This document shows positions 46,124 through 55,373 of a stretch of DNA of 64,000 nucleotides, piece by piece. The number at the start of each line of letters is the position of its first letter. The first letter of the stretch is position 1. Position numbers and translations under genes: made by a program. The stretch is from Bacteroidota bacterium (GTDB lineage: Bacteria; Bacteroidota; Bacteroidia; UBA8524). The stretch is from positions 90,487 to 154,486 of the forward strand of contig WGMZ01000019.1 of assembly GCA_016124735.1 (NCBI GenBank). Direction: 5' to 3'. Below the pieces are notes generated by a model that was given only the letters and a program-made list of their open reading frames with translations, did not search any database and was not told the origin of the DNA.

Positions 46124-47001
46124 TCCGATTCTTTGGTTGGTATAGCTAGCCAAAGTGTAAGAGCCAGGCCGGCAAGGAGTCCAAGGATGAAATATTTGCT
46201 CATAAAATGCAGGAAAGACTGGGCCTGAGGTTTTGGACCGGGACTAAAGCCCATTATAAGTTCGACTGCCTCATAAGATTCCAATCCTGAGCGGGCACCA
46301 AGCCATTCTTTGTAGAAAGTGTCAGATAAAGAGAACAGGCGGTCAATGGCCATTTCATTGCCTGTTGTTTCACTGATTTTTCCCAGTCGTAGTTGCTGGT
46401 TGTAGTTTACTTTGATGGAATCCATCCAGGCCAGTTGTCCTTCCAGAAAATTAAGCCTGTCTTTAAGGTTAACCAGGTTCACTCTCCTGCGTTCCTGATT
46501 GAGTGGGTTATTTTTGAGGTAGTAAAGCAGTCCGTTTTGCAAGTCTGAGCTGATACGAGTATCCTTTACATCTGCCAGGATATAAAAGGGAAGTTTTTCT
46601 TTGCTCACATCCTCTTCCAGTGGACTTTTTGCAAAGTTAAGTGCTTCAATTTTAGCTATCCGCATCACATCTTCACCTTTCATCTGAAGCTCTTTTGCCA
46701 CATAGGAGTAGTTTTTATTTTGCAACTGCTGGTTTAACTGCACGATCATCTCTCCATAAGTGCGTTTATATAGTTCATTGTAAGTGAGTTGCATTTCCAG
46801 ATGATAGACGGGATCCTGACCTGTGTATTTAAAGTAGCCATAGCCAAGCGTCAGTACCAAAGGCAGAAGTATCCACAGAAAATGCCTGCCAATAATCTTG
46901 AATAAGGTGGCAATTATTTGGTTGACGAATCTTTTAAATCCTTTCAGATAATCCAGAAAAGACGCAAGTTCAATAGAATCGGGAGGGCTTGAAGGTTTCA
47001 T
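46120..47001 (-). CDS. Wzz-like chain-length/co-polymerase protein
   Basis: Protein of 293 residues with two transmembrane helices, FLWILLPLVLTLGYGYFKYT near 45-65 and FILGLLAGLALTLWLAIP near the C-terminus, bracketing a periplasmic helical domain. This topology is that of Wzz proteins, without a kinase domain. The proline-rich segment before the second helix (FSPGPKPQAQ) is the usual Wzz motif position. It would set polymer length. It overlaps the flippase by 4 bases and is separated from galE by 143 bases, which could contain a new promoter. Confidence 0.7.
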   Translation of the reverse strand: MKPSSPPDSIELASFLDYLKGFKRFVNQIIATLFKIIGRHFLWILLPLVLTLGYGYFKYTGQDPVYHLEMQLTYNELYKRTYGEMIVQLNQQLQNKNYSYVAKELQMKGEDVMRIAKIEALNFAKSPLEEDVSKEKLPFYILADVKDTRISSDLQNGLLYYLKNNPLNQERRRVNLVNLKDRLNFLEGQLAWMDSIKVNYNQQLRLGKISETTGNEMAIDRLFSLSDTFYKEWLGARSGLESYEAVELIMGFSPGPKPQAQSFLHFMSKYFILGLLAGLALTLWLAIPTKESE

Positions 47002-47144
47002 TTTACTTTTCCCTGAGTGGTTCAGGTAAAGTAAATGTAGTAAGCCTATAGGGCTTTAATTGAGTGCTTTGACGAGCACCCGGGTTCCATTAACCAATAT
47101 CAGATTTTGATTAACGGGGCTAATCTTACCATGAAGCAGATGAA

Positions 47145-48167
47145 TCAGGAATGGTGTTCGAGAGTTTGTTCCCATTCCCAGGCAGATCGGAACATGTCTT
47201 CCAGTCCCAGTTCTGCTTTCCATCCCAAGGACTTTTCAGCAGCATGTGTATCGGCATAAACGGCTTCTACATCGCCTGAACGTCTGGGAGCAAATTTGAA
47301 AGGAACGGGCATTCCGGTAGCTTTTTCAAACGCCTGAACCATTTCCAAAACAGAATAGCCGATGCCTGTCCCGATATTGAATACCTCATAGTTTTTGTCC
47401 TGCTTATTGTCGAGCAACCTTTCAATGGCGGCGATATGTGCCTTGGCCAAATCCACCACATGGATATAATCGCGGAGGCAGGTTCCGTCGGGGGTATTGT
47501 AATCGTTCCCGAAAATATTCAGATGCGGACGAATTCCTCTCGCGGTTTGGGTTAAATAAGGAACCAGATGCGTGGGTTCTCCATGAGGCTCCTCACCAAT
47601 CAATGCCGAAAGATGGTTGCCGATGGGGTTGAAATAGCGGAGAGAAATGGCCTGAATAGTAGTTGAAATGGTGCTGTCGCGAATAATATCTTCGCACATT
47701 TTTTTGGTGTTACCATAAGGTGAAACCGCCTCTTTTACCGGGGCGTTTTCTGTTACCGGCAAGGTATCCGGGTTTCCATATACCGTGCAGGAAGAAGAGA
47801 ATACAATGGGCCTAATGCCCGATCCATTCATAGAATCGAGAAGATTCAGGGTAGATACCAGATTATTCCGGTAGTAAAACAATGGTTTTTCAACTGATTC
47901 TCCCACCTGCAAAACGGCGGCAAAATGAATCACTGCTTCAATGTCCTGATGGCGGGAAAAGAGTTCTTTCATCTGCTCCCCATCGCACATTTCAATTTTT
48001 TCGAACTCAGGGCGGACGCCGGTAATTTTTTCAATCTGATCCAGGCGATCCATCTTTGAATTGCTGAGATTATCTATAAGCAAAGGCTGGTACCCCTGAT
48101 TGATTAATTCAATGGCGGTATGCGAACCGATGTAGCCGGTTCCTCCTGTTACTAAAATTTTTCTCAT
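47145..48167 (-). CDS. galE: UDP-glucose 4-epimerase
   Basis: Protein of 340 residues, standard GalE length. NAD-binding GGTGYIG at 8-14, active-site SSSCTVYG at 124-131 and the catalytic pair Y151 and K155 in SPYGNTKK. Substrate-binding RYFNPIGNH and RDYIHVVDLAKAH are typical of GalE. Interconverts UDP-glucose and UDP-galactose for the polysaccharide. Overlaps the acyltransferase by 4 bases. Confidence 0.94.
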   Translation of the reverse strand: MRKILVTGGTGYIGSHTAIELINQGYQPLLIDNLSNSKMDRLDQIEKITGVRPEFEKIEMCDGEQMKELFSRHQDIEAVIHFAAVLQVGESVEKPLFYYRNNLVSTLNLLDSMNGSGIRPIVFSSSCTVYGNPDTLPVTENAPVKEAVSPYGNTKKMCEDIIRDSTISTTIQAISLRYFNPIGNHLSALIGEEPHGEPTHLVPYLTQTARGIRPHLNIFGNDYNTPDGTCLRDYIHVVDLAKAHIAAIERLLDNKQDKNYEVFNIGTGIGYSVLEMVQAFEKATGMPVPFKFAPRRSGDVEAVYADTHAAEKSLGWKAELGLEDMFRSAWEWEQTLEHHS

Positions 48168-48754
48168 GCGTTTTCTTTCTCTACTGCACCGTTTTTGAGC
48201 AGGTATGTTTCGTTACTTTCCGGACAAACAGCTTTGCCCTCCTCATTAAATTCAAGTCGGTGGCCGTATTCACTCATCCAACCCTTTTGTCGGGCAGGGT
48301 TTCCAATTAAAAGTGCATAATCGGGAACGTCTTTTGTTACCACCGCTCCTGCGCCGATAAAAGCGAATTTACCAATAGTATGCCCGCATACAATGGTTGC
48401 ATTGGCACCTATGCTGGCTCCTCTGCCTACATGTGTTTTCGCGTATTGTCCACGACGAACCACTGCACTTCTGGGGTTGGTAATATTCGTAAATACGCAG
48501 CTGGGTCCGAGAAATACATCGTCCTCACATACCACTCCCGTGTAAATGGAAACATTGTTCTGGACCTTTACATTGTTTCCCAACACCACCTCTGGAGACA
48601 CGACCACATTTTGCCCCAGGTTGCAATTTTCTCCTATAATGGCACCCGGCATAATATGACAGAAATGCCAGATTTTGGTTCCATTCCCAATCTGGCATCC
48701 TGCATCGACCACAGCCGATTCGTGTGCGAAATAATTAGTTGAATTCTCTTCCAT
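48164..48754 (-). CDS. Left-handed beta-helix acetyltransferase (WbpD/WlbB-like)
   Basis: Protein of 196 residues made almost wholly of hexapeptide repeats ([37 protein letters not shown]). The segment [17 protein letters not shown] is the acetyl-CoA-site signature of WbpD/WlbB sugar N-acetyltransferases, which acetylate the 3-amino group of UDP-2-acetamido-3-amino uronic acids. The partner aminotransferase of the WbpE type is in the cluster, but no WbpB-type dehydrogenase is. Overlaps the UDP-xylose synthase by 20 bases. Confidence 0.82.
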   Translation of the reverse strand: MEENSTNYFAHESAVVDAGCQIGNGTKIWHFCHIMPGAIIGENCNLGQNVVVSPEVVLGNNVKVQNNVSIYTGVVCEDDVFLGPSCVFTNITNPRSAVVRRGQYAKTHVGRGASIGANATIVCGHTIGKFAFIGAGAVVTKDVPDYALLIGNPARQKGWMSEYGHRLEFNEEGKAVCPESNETYLLKNGAVEKENA

Positions 48755-49712
48755 GCGGCTCTCTGAATAATTCAGATTCTGGCAGGCTTTTGAAATATTC
48801 GTATGTTTTCTTTAAGCCTTCGGCTCTCTCTACTTTTGGTTCCCAGCCAAGAATTTCTTTTGCCCGGGTGATGTCCGGTTTTCTTTGTTTGGGATCGTCT
48901 TTTGGAAGCGGACGGTAGATTACTTTCTGTGAAGTGCCGGTAAGTTTGATGATTTCCTCAGCGAAATCTTTGATGGTAATTTCTATTGGGTTACCAATAT
49001 TGACAGGTTGAGCATAATCGCTCAATAACAGGCGGTAAATTCCATCGACTAAATCATCTACATAACAGAATGAGCGCGTTTGAGATCCATCTCCAAAAAC
49101 AGTTAAATCTTCTCCCCGAAGGGCTTGTCCGATAAATGCCGGCAAAGCACGCCCGTCGTTCAAACGCATTCTGGGTCCGTAGGTATTGAAGATGCGAACA
49201 ATGCGGGTCTCCAAACCGTGATAGGTATGATAGGCCATGGTCATGGCTTCCTGAAAACGCTTGGCTTCGTCGTATACGCCACGGGGGCCAATGGGGTTAA
49301 CATTTCCCCAATAATCTTCGTTTTGCGGATGAACCAGCGGGTCTCCATAAATTTCAGAAGTAGAGGCAATCAGAACCCTTGCTCCTTTAACCCTGGCAAG
49401 TCCGAGGCAATTGTGGATACCCAGCGATCCAACTTTCAATGTCTGAATTGGAATTTTCAGGTAATCGATTGGGCTGGCTGGGGAAGCAAAATGAAGGATA
49501 TAATCTAAATCACCCGGAACATGGATGAATTTAGAAACGTCGTGGTGGTAAAATTCGAAGTTCGGGAGTTTGAAAAGATGCTCTATGTTGCGTAAATCAC
49601 CTGTGATCAGGTTGTCCATTGCAATAACATGGAAATCTTCTTTAATAAAGCGGTCGCAAAGATGCGATCCAAGGAAACCAGCTCCTCCGGTAATCAGGAT
49701 ACGTTTTCTCAT
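48735..49712 (-). CDS. UDP-glucuronate decarboxylase (UDP-xylose synthase)
   Basis: Protein of 325 residues, extended SDR. NAD loop GGAGFLG at 9-15, [14 protein letters not shown], catalytic Y147 and K151 in GVYDEAKR, and [10 protein letters not shown]; the combination is specific to UXS enzymes. It converts UDP-glucuronate, product of the adjacent Ugd, to UDP-xylose, so xylose or a derived pentose is a likely constituent of the polysaccharide. One base separates it from ugd. Confidence 0.92.
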   Translation of the reverse strand: MRKRILITGGAGFLGSHLCDRFIKEDFHVIAMDNLITGDLRNIEHLFKLPNFEFYHHDVSKFIHVPGDLDYILHFASPASPIDYLKIPIQTLKVGSLGIHNCLGLARVKGARVLIASTSEIYGDPLVHPQNEDYWGNVNPIGPRGVYDEAKRFQEAMTMAYHTYHGLETRIVRIFNTYGPRMRLNDGRALPAFIGQALRGEDLTVFGDGSQTRSFCYVDDLVDGIYRLLLSDYAQPVNIGNPIEITIKDFAEEIIKLTGTSQKVIYRPLPKDDPKQRKPDITRAKEILGWEPKVERAEGLKKTYEYFKSLPESELFREPHGREFN

Positions 49713-49713
49713 C

Positions 49714-51030
49714 TTACAGTACTCCTATTCCATAATACGCAAAGCCTTTTTCTTTCAGGTCTTTTGCATCGTAAATATTCCTTCCGTCGAAGATAACTTT
49801 GTCATTCATCACTTCACTCATGTGAACGAAGTTAGGGAAACGGAATTCAGGCCATTCAGTCGCTAAGATCAATGCGTCGGTACCTTTAAGTGTATCGTAT
49901 TGTTCGGTACAGTATTCAATCTTATTTCCAATCATGTGCTTGGCTTCTTCCATCGCTACAGGGTCGAATGCTTTTACTTTTGCTCCTGCAGCCAACAAGT
50001 GCTCGATGATGACCAAAGAAGGAGCTTCGCGCATGTCGTCCGTTTTTGGTTTGAAGGAGAGTCCCCATATACCAAAGGTCTTACCAGCCAGGTTTGGACC
50101 AAAATGAGCGACAATTTTATTGAACATCACCTCTTTTTGGCTTTCGTTCACTTCTTCTACGGCTTTCAAAACCCGCATGTTGTAGCCTTTTTCGGTAGCG
50201 GTTTTTATCAGGGCTTTTACATCTTTGGGGAAGCAGGAGCCTCCATAGCCGATACCCGGATAAATGAATTTTGTGCCGATGCGTGGGTCAGATCCGATTC
50301 CTTTTCTTACCAGGTTTACGTCGGCCCCAACAATTTCGCAAAGGTTGGCAATATCGTTCATGAAGCTGATTTTGGTTGCCAGCATTGAGTTGGCAGCATA
50401 TTTCGTCATCTCTGCAGATGGAATATCCATGAAAATTACCGGATGCCCATTCAGGGTAAATGGTTTATAAAGTTTGGCCATGATGTCTTGTGCGCGATCT
50501 GAAGAAACGCCCACCACAATACGGTCTGGTTTCAAAAAGTCTTCAATGGCTGCACCTTCTTTCAGGAACTCAGGATTAGAAGCCACATCATAATCTATGT
50601 CTACCCCTCTTTTTGCCAGTGCTTCTTTAATGGCATGATTCACTTTTTCAGCAGTTCCAACCGGAACCGTTGATTTTGTAACAACCACACCATAGCTGTT
50701 CATGTTTTCACCGATTTCCCGTGCCACGGCCAACACATATTTTAGGTCGGCAGAGCCATCTTCTCCCGGAGGAGTTCCCACCGCGATGAATGCAACATCA
50801 GCCCCTTTAATGGCCTCACCCAAATTTGTTGAGAATTGCAGTCGCTTTGCTTCATGGTTTTTAATCACCATTTCTTCCAAACCGGGCTCATAAATCGGCA
50901 TTATGCCATTTTCGAGACCATTTATTTTTTTGTGATCTATATCGACACATACCACATCAATCCCTACTTCTGCAAAACAGGTTCCTGTGACAAGTCCAAC
51001 ATAGCCGGTTCCTACTACAACAATTTTCAT
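49714..51030 (-). CDS. ugd: UDP-glucose 6-dehydrogenase
   Basis: Protein of 438 residues. Rossmann loop [10 protein letters not shown] at 7-16, the [11 protein letters not shown] segment, [13 protein letters not shown], and the catalytic cysteine C266 in YGGSCFPKD, followed by the C-terminal UDP-binding domain with [16 protein letters not shown]. Oxidises UDP-glucose to UDP-glucuronate, feeding the decarboxylase next door. Overlaps the aminotransferase by 4 bases. Confidence 0.94.
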   Translation of the reverse strand: MKIVVVGTGYVGLVTGTCFAEVGIDVVCVDIDHKKINGLENGIMPIYEPGLEEMVIKNHEAKRLQFSTNLGEAIKGADVAFIAVGTPPGEDGSADLKYVLAVAREIGENMNSYGVVVTKSTVPVGTAEKVNHAIKEALAKRGVDIDYDVASNPEFLKEGAAIEDFLKPDRIVVGVSSDRAQDIMAKLYKPFTLNGHPVIFMDIPSAEMTKYAANSMLATKISFMNDIANLCEIVGADVNLVRKGIGSDPRIGTKFIYPGIGYGGSCFPKDVKALIKTATEKGYNMRVLKAVEEVNESQKEVMFNKIVAHFGPNLAGKTFGIWGLSFKPKTDDMREAPSLVIIEHLLAAGAKVKAFDPVAMEEAKHMIGNKIEYCTEQYDTLKGTDALILATEWPEFRFPNFVHMSEVMNDKVIFDGRNIYDAKDLKEKGFAYYGIGVL

Positions 51031-52175
51031 GGTTCTTGGTAATTACTATTTATGTTTATAAAATCTTTGATGCTATTTGTAATATAATCAACTTGCTCTG
51101 AGTCAAGGTTTGGACTCATTGGCAATGATATAACTTCTTTGCAAAGTTGTTCAGAGACAGGTAAGTCGCCGTGTCTGCATATATCCATGTATGCTTCCTG
51201 TTTATGCAAGGAAACAGGATAGTATATCATACAAGGGATATTATTCTTATTCAGATGATCCTTTAATTCATTCCTCCATGCTGCGCTTACCCGCAATGTG
51301 TACTGATGAAATGCATGGGAGCTGTCGACAGACAAACAAGGGGTTGCAATTTTATCTATTCCTGACAGTGCCTGGTTGTAGCGCAGCGCGTTCTCAAATC
51401 GCCTGGCATTGTATGCATCGAGATGAGGTAATTTACAACGCAACACTGCTGCCTGAATGCTGTCCAGACGTGAGTTGATGCCAATCGTTTTATGGTAATA
51501 TTTTTTTTCCTGACCATGATTGACGAACATTCTGGCTTTTGCGGCCAATTCATCATTGTTGGTCATGAGCGCGCCTCCATCTCCGTAACACCCTAAATTT
51601 TTTGAAGGAAAGAAGCTGGTGCAGCCGAAATCGCCTATTGTTCCTGATTTTTTTCGGGAACCATCGAAGAAGGTATATTCTGAGCCAATGGATTGTGCCG
51701 CATCTTCAATAACGTAGAGATTAAATTCTTCAGCAATAGACAGGATTTCTGCCATGTCGGCGTTTTGACCGAACAAATGGACCGGAACAATGGCCTTGGT
51801 TTTTGGACCGATGAGCTGTCGGATCTCTTCTGTGTCGATCAGGAAGGTATCCGGGTCCACATCTGCAAAAACTGGAATAAGTCCCAATAAGGCCGCTACC
51901 TCTGCCACAGCTGCATAGGAAAAAGCAGGTGTAATTATTTCATCTCCTTGCTTTAAATCCAGCGCCATCATTGCAACCTGAAGGGCATCTGTTCCGTTTC
52001 CACAAGGAATCACATGTTTCACATCCAGATAGTCTTCCAATTCAAATTGAAAAGCTTTGACTTCAGGGCCATTGATAAAAGCGGTGGAACGAATTGTATC
52101 GATCACTGCCACATCAATTTTCTCCTGAATTTCATGGTATTGCCCAAGCAAATCAACCATCTGAATTTTGCGCAT
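51027..52175 (-). CDS. DegT/DnrJ/EryC1/StrS-family sugar aminotransferase (WbpE-like)
   Basis: Protein of 382 residues from the ATG at 52175; the frame continues 23 codons upstream, but the family starts at IQMVDLLGQYHEIQEKID. PLP lysine K192 in SFFPSKNLGCYGDGGA, DAAQSIGSE for the cofactor aspartate, and GNGTDALQVAMMAL for the phosphate loop. The N-terminal MVDL and F-I-NGPEV blocks match WbpE, which aminates UDP-3-keto-GlcNAcA. First gene of the 14-gene leftward polysaccharide cluster. Confidence 0.9.
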   Translation of the reverse strand: MRKIQMVDLLGQYHEIQEKIDVAVIDTIRSTAFINGPEVKAFQFELEDYLDVKHVIPCGNGTDALQVAMMALDLKQGDEIITPAFSYAAVAEVAALLGLIPVFADVDPDTFLIDTEEIRQLIGPKTKAIVPVHLFGQNADMAEILSIAEEFNLYVIEDAAQSIGSEYTFFDGSRKKSGTIGDFGCTSFFPSKNLGCYGDGGALMTNNDELAAKARMFVNHGQEKKYYHKTIGINSRLDSIQAAVLRCKLPHLDAYNARRFENALRYNQALSGIDKIATPCLSVDSSHAFHQYTLRVSAAWRNELKDHLNKNNIPCMIYYPVSLHKQEAYMDICRHGDLPVSEQLCKEVISLPMSPNLDSEQVDYITNSIKDFININSNYQEP

Positions 52176-52244
52176 GCATTGGTGTTTTTGATAAACGCGG
52201 ACAAAGATAGATTTTCCAAAGGAATACTTTCGGTGCGAAACCAA

Positions 52245-52252
52245 TATATTTG
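52245..52252 (+). promoter_or_regulatory. -7 box directly before an outer-membrane protein gene
   Basis: TATATTTG ends 2 bases before the ATG at 52254 and 8 bases before the ATG at 52260. A start at 52260 with a leaderless message is the simplest reading. No clear -33 TTTG. Confidence 0.4.
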
Positions 52253-52259
52253 AATGCTC

Positions 52260-53018
52260 ATGAAACGACTCTTGATTCTTGTTTTAGCAGGGCTGGGAAC
52301 ACAAGTCCATGCACAGCGAATAGATTCCTTATCGATCATAAAAACGGGATTTATTTGTCAGTTTACTTACAACTATAATATTGCTCGGGCAGATTTGGCT
52401 AAGCGTTATAGCAATTGTTCCGCAGTGGGTGCAGGGGTATACTACAAGACGGGTAAAAACTGGATTTTTGGGGTGGAAGGGTCTTATTGGTTCGGAGGCA
52501 AGCTCATGGAGAAGGGGATTTTCAGTGCCATCGTAGACAGTAGTGGAAATGCAATTGATAATAATGGTGGGGTTGTGGCAGTGAATGCCCAGGAGCGAGG
52601 TTTTAATCTAGGGATGAAGGTGGGGAAGATTATTCCCCTGGGAAGGAATAAAAATTCGGGACTGATGTTGTCGATGGGAATGGGTTATGTGGAACATTTC
52701 CTGCGCCTGACCAATTCATCCGTATCAATCGCGGCACTGCAAGGCGATTTCCGCTATGGTTATGATCGATGGACGACAGGTTATATGATCAATGAATTTA
52801 TTGGTTACCAGAACCTGGACAAAAAGAAACGAATCAACTTTTTCGTCGGGCTCGAATTTGCACAAGGCTATACCCACAGCAGAAGAAAGATCGACTACGA
52901 TAAAATGTCGGGAAACACAACGCCAAGAAGAGACAACTATATCGGTCTGCGATTCGGCTGGCTTCTGCCAATTTATACTGGTACCGCCAATAATCAGGGT
53001 GGCTACAGATTCAAATAG
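52260..53018 (+). CDS. Predicted outer-membrane beta-barrel protein
   Basis: Protein of 252 residues from the ATG at 52260 (254 from 52254); the later start fits the promoter box. Signal peptide LLILVLAGLGTQVHAQ, then alternating amphipathic strands rich in Gly, Tyr and Phe (GAGVYYKTGKNWIFGVEGSY, GLMLSMGMGYVEHFLRL, FVGLEFAQGYTH, YIGLRFGWLLPIYTG), ending close to the C-terminus as in small Bacteroidota outer-membrane barrels. No named family recognised. It overlaps waaA by one base, suggesting a role near LPS biogenesis. Confidence 0.65.
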   Translation: MKRLLILVLAGLGTQVHAQRIDSLSIIKTGFICQFTYNYNIARADLAKRYSNCSAVGAGVYYKTGKNWIFGVEGSYWFGGKLMEKGIFSAIVDSSGNAIDNNGGVVAVNAQERGFNLGMKVGKIIPLGRNKNSGLMLSMGMGYVEHFLRLTNSSVSIAALQGDFRYGYDRWTTGYMINEFIGYQNLDKKKRINFFVGLEFAQGYTHSRRKIDYDKMSGNTTPRRDNYIGLRFGWLLPIYTGTANNQGGYRFK

Positions 53019-54241
53019 TGAAGTTCATCTATCAAATAGGTATTCAACTTTATTTTCTGGGTATTTGGCTGGCGGCCTTAGGCTCCGGTAAGGCGCGCAA
53101 TTGGCTCGAGGGAAGAAAGGGCTGGCGAAATCATCTTCCTCCTCAAAAGAAGGGAATTCGTTATTGGTTCCATTGTGCCAGCCTCGGAGAGTTTGAACAG
53201 GCCAGGCCCTTGATTGAGCTTTACCATCAAAAGGGAATTCATATCTGCTTATCCTTTTATTCTCCTTCGGGGTATGAAATAAGAAAAGACTATTCACTAG
53301 CCGAATGGGTGGGTTATTTACCTCTGGATACAAAAGGCAATGCGCATGATTTCGTTCACGGGATGAATGCCGACAAGATATTCTTTGTGAAATATGAATT
53401 TTGGTATTTCCATCTTCAGGCCATCCATCGGTCGGGGGTACCGTTGTATTTAATTTCTGCCCTGTTCAGGGAGAATCAACCTTTCTTTAAAAAAAGCGGC
53501 AGTCTTCACAGGCAAATGCTTTTCTTTTACAATCAAATCTTTACTCAGGATGAAAAATCGGTGGTCCTGCTGGATTCAATCGGTCATTCGAACTGCATAT
53601 ATGCCGGGGATACCCGTTTTGACCGGGTAAAGGATTTGCGTGAAAAAAGACAAAAACTTCCTTTGATAGAGTCCTTTCTTGGCGGTGCGGATGCGCTGGT
53701 GGCCGGTTCAAGCTGGGAACCGGAAGAGGAGATTATTCAACAATGTTTGGATTCTCTGCCAGACTGGAAATGGGTGGTAGTCCCGCATGATATTGGGGAG
53801 CGTCATATCCAATCTCTTAAAACACTTTTTACTGGTAAGTATACACTCTACAGCGAATTGGAAAAAGGAATGGATCCGAAGGATTGTTCCGTTGTGATAG
53901 TCGATAAAATAGGATTACTTGGGAATATTTATCCCTACGGAAAGGCTGCTTTTGTGGGAGGAGGATTCCGCAATGCACTGCATAATATTCTCGAGGCAGC
54001 TACCTGGGGAGTGCCGGTGTTCTTTGGGAATGAAACAGAAAAGTATCCGGAAGCACGCAATCTGCAATCGGTGGGAGGAGGATTTCCAATTGCCCATGCA
54101 GAGGACTTCCGCAATCAAATACATGCATTGATTGAAGGAGGTAAGCTGGACAGTGCCGGACAGGCAGCCCGTAATTGGATTGATTCGGGAAGCGGGGCTA
54201 CCTCGCGAATCGTTCAGGCAATTGAGTCTAGCGAGGACTAA
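53018..54241 (+). CDS. waaA: 3-deoxy-D-manno-octulosonic acid transferase (Kdo transferase)
   Basis: Protein of 407 residues starting with GTG inside the TAGTG overlap. An N-terminal membrane anchor (QIGIQLYFLGIWLAALG) is followed by the GT-B domains of KdtA: YWFHCASLGEFEQARPLIE with the catalytic glutamate, FFVKYEFWYFHL, YLISALFRENQPFF, GDTRFDRV, and AFVGGGFRNALHNILEAATWGVPVFFG. It transfers Kdo from CMP-Kdo to lipid A precursor, evidence for LPS. Converges on and overlaps the next gene by 14 bases. Confidence 0.94.
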   Translation: MKFIYQIGIQLYFLGIWLAALGSGKARNWLEGRKGWRNHLPPQKKGIRYWFHCASLGEFEQARPLIELYHQKGIHICLSFYSPSGYEIRKDYSLAEWVGYLPLDTKGNAHDFVHGMNADKIFFVKYEFWYFHLQAIHRSGVPLYLISALFRENQPFFKKSGSLHRQMLFFYNQIFTQDEKSVVLLDSIGHSNCIYAGDTRFDRVKDLREKRQKLPLIESFLGGADALVAGSSWEPEEEIIQQCLDSLPDWKWVVVPHDIGERHIQSLKTLFTGKYTLYSELEKGMDPKDCSVVIVDKIGLLGNIYPYGKAAFVGGGFRNALHNILEAATWGVPVFFGNETEKYPEARNLQSVGGGFPIAHAEDFRNQIHALIEGGKLDSAGQAARNWIDSGSGATSRIVQAIESSED

Positions 54242-54941
54242 ATACTTCAGTAAAGAGCTCTTCTTCTTGCGGGCTCAATTTTCGAAGGTAGATGACATGG
54301 AGATCAGACTGATGCAATTCAGCTTCAAAATATTTGAGTTTCATGGAATGGGTAGGAACCACTGCTACCAGTTGATCGCTTTGAAATACCAGGCTCATTC
54401 GAGGACCGTCTTTTCCTTCCATTTGATAAAAGGTGAATCCTGCAGTGTCCATTTTTTCCTCAAAATTAAAGTACTTCAGAAAAGGATTCATCACGCTCGT
54501 GTCGGCTTTGCTTTTGATGGGGTCTAAAAGCTTAGCGAGCTCTAATTCGGGGATGCTTTTTGGGTCGATCCGGTCTTTAAAAATATAGCCGCGAAAAATG
54601 AGGCAATGGGTGCTGAAAGAACTGGTGGTGTCGTAAACAGTAGCCTGCGCCAGATAGGTGCCGCCTACTACATTTCCATTACGGTCGTGCAAAACAGCAT
54701 TGGGCTTTGCCGTACTTCGAGTCATATCTTTTCTCTTGACCCAAACTTTCACATATACTTTAATTCTTGAGCTATTCGAAGAGGTTCCATCTACCCATAC
54801 TTCTGCGCCACGGTCTAACCAGGCTACTGCTTGAGAAGCATAGGGCGTTTCAAATATTTCTGCAGTCGATTTAATTTTTTCTGCTCTGGTGGCAATGACG
54901 AATAAAAGGCAAGAGAAAAAGAGGAAGATTCGATGGGTCAT
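54228..54941 (-). CDS. Secreted protein of unknown function
   Basis: Protein of 237 residues with a signal peptide (IFLFFSCLLFVIATRA). The N-terminal half (ETPYASQAVAWLDRGAEVWV, IKVYVKVWVKRKD) resembles an SH3-like/GW fold; the second half has no recognisable features. A single gene, transcribed towards waaA. Its promoter would lie next to or within the 68-bp repeat array that starts 17 bases upstream of its start codon. Confidence 0.6.
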   Translation of the reverse strand: MTHRIFLFFSCLLFVIATRAEKIKSTAEIFETPYASQAVAWLDRGAEVWVDGTSSNSSRIKVYVKVWVKRKDMTRSTAKPNAVLHDRNGNVVGGTYLAQATVYDTTSSFSTHCLIFRGYIFKDRIDPKSIPELELAKLLDPIKSKADTSVMNPFLKYFNFEEKMDTAGFTFYQMEGKDGPRMSLVFQSDQLVAVVPTHSMKLKYFEAELHQSDLHVIYLRKLSPQEEELFTEVFSPR

Positions 54942-54957
54942 GGAGCGAAAATAGGTA

Positions 54958-55270
54958 ACACACCCCTAAATCCCCTCTGAAGAGGGGACTTTTAGCAAAG
55001 TAATGAAGTATAGTTTCGAGTCGGGACACACCCCTAAATCCCCTCTGAAGAGGGGACTTTTAGCAAACAGATGAAGTTTAGTTCTGAGTCGGGACACACC
55101 CCTAAATCCCCTCTGAAGAGGGGACTTTTAGCAAACAGATGAAGTTTAGTTCTGAGTCAGTCCACACCCCTAAATCCCCTCTGAAGAGGGGACTTTTAGC
55201 AAAGTAATGAAGTTTAGTTCTGAGTCGGGACACACCCGTAAATCCCCTCTCAAGAGGGGACTTATAGCTG
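54958..55270. repeat. 68-bp tandem repeat array, five copies, each with a perfect hairpin
   Basis: The block CACCCCTAAATCCCCTCTGA begins at 54961, 55029, 55097, 55165 and 55233 (last copy slightly diverged), an exact 68-base period. Each copy holds an 8-bp perfect hairpin TCCCCTCT-GA-AGAGGGGA followed by CTTTTAGC, and a linker of about 35 bases ending GAGTCGGGACA. Similar C/G-rich hairpin modules (ccctaaatcccc...gggga) are scattered in Bacteroidota genomes as I know them. A frame through the array (55102-55377) is spurious. Confidence 0.92.
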
Positions 55271-55342
55271 GTTGATGAAAAGGGGGTTGTCGTCTGCCAA
55301 ATATTAAATGCCCGTGTTATGCTATTCAGTAGCAAACAAATT

Positions 55343-55361
55343 CCCCCTCTCACAGAGGGGG
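55343..55361. repeat. Related hairpin at the 3' end of the DUF559 gene
   Basis: CCCCCTCT-CAC-AGAGGGGG is a perfect 8-bp hairpin, followed by CTAGGGGGTGAG, 12 bases from the DUF559 stop codon. It has the same design as the array hairpins but is a different sequence variant, and probably acts as the terminator or as the outer member of the repeat family. Confidence 0.7.
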
Positions 55362-55373
55362 CTAGGGGGTGAG

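Noticed and set aside
47002..47144. Small gene between galE and the Wzz-like gene
   Set aside because: A short coding-like frame on the minus strand has no proper start and no family resemblance; small hairpins there may matter for transcription but are weak.
54958..55270. CRISPR array
   Set aside because: The whole 68-base unit is repeated, including the part that would be spacer; there are no unique spacers and no cas genes nearby.
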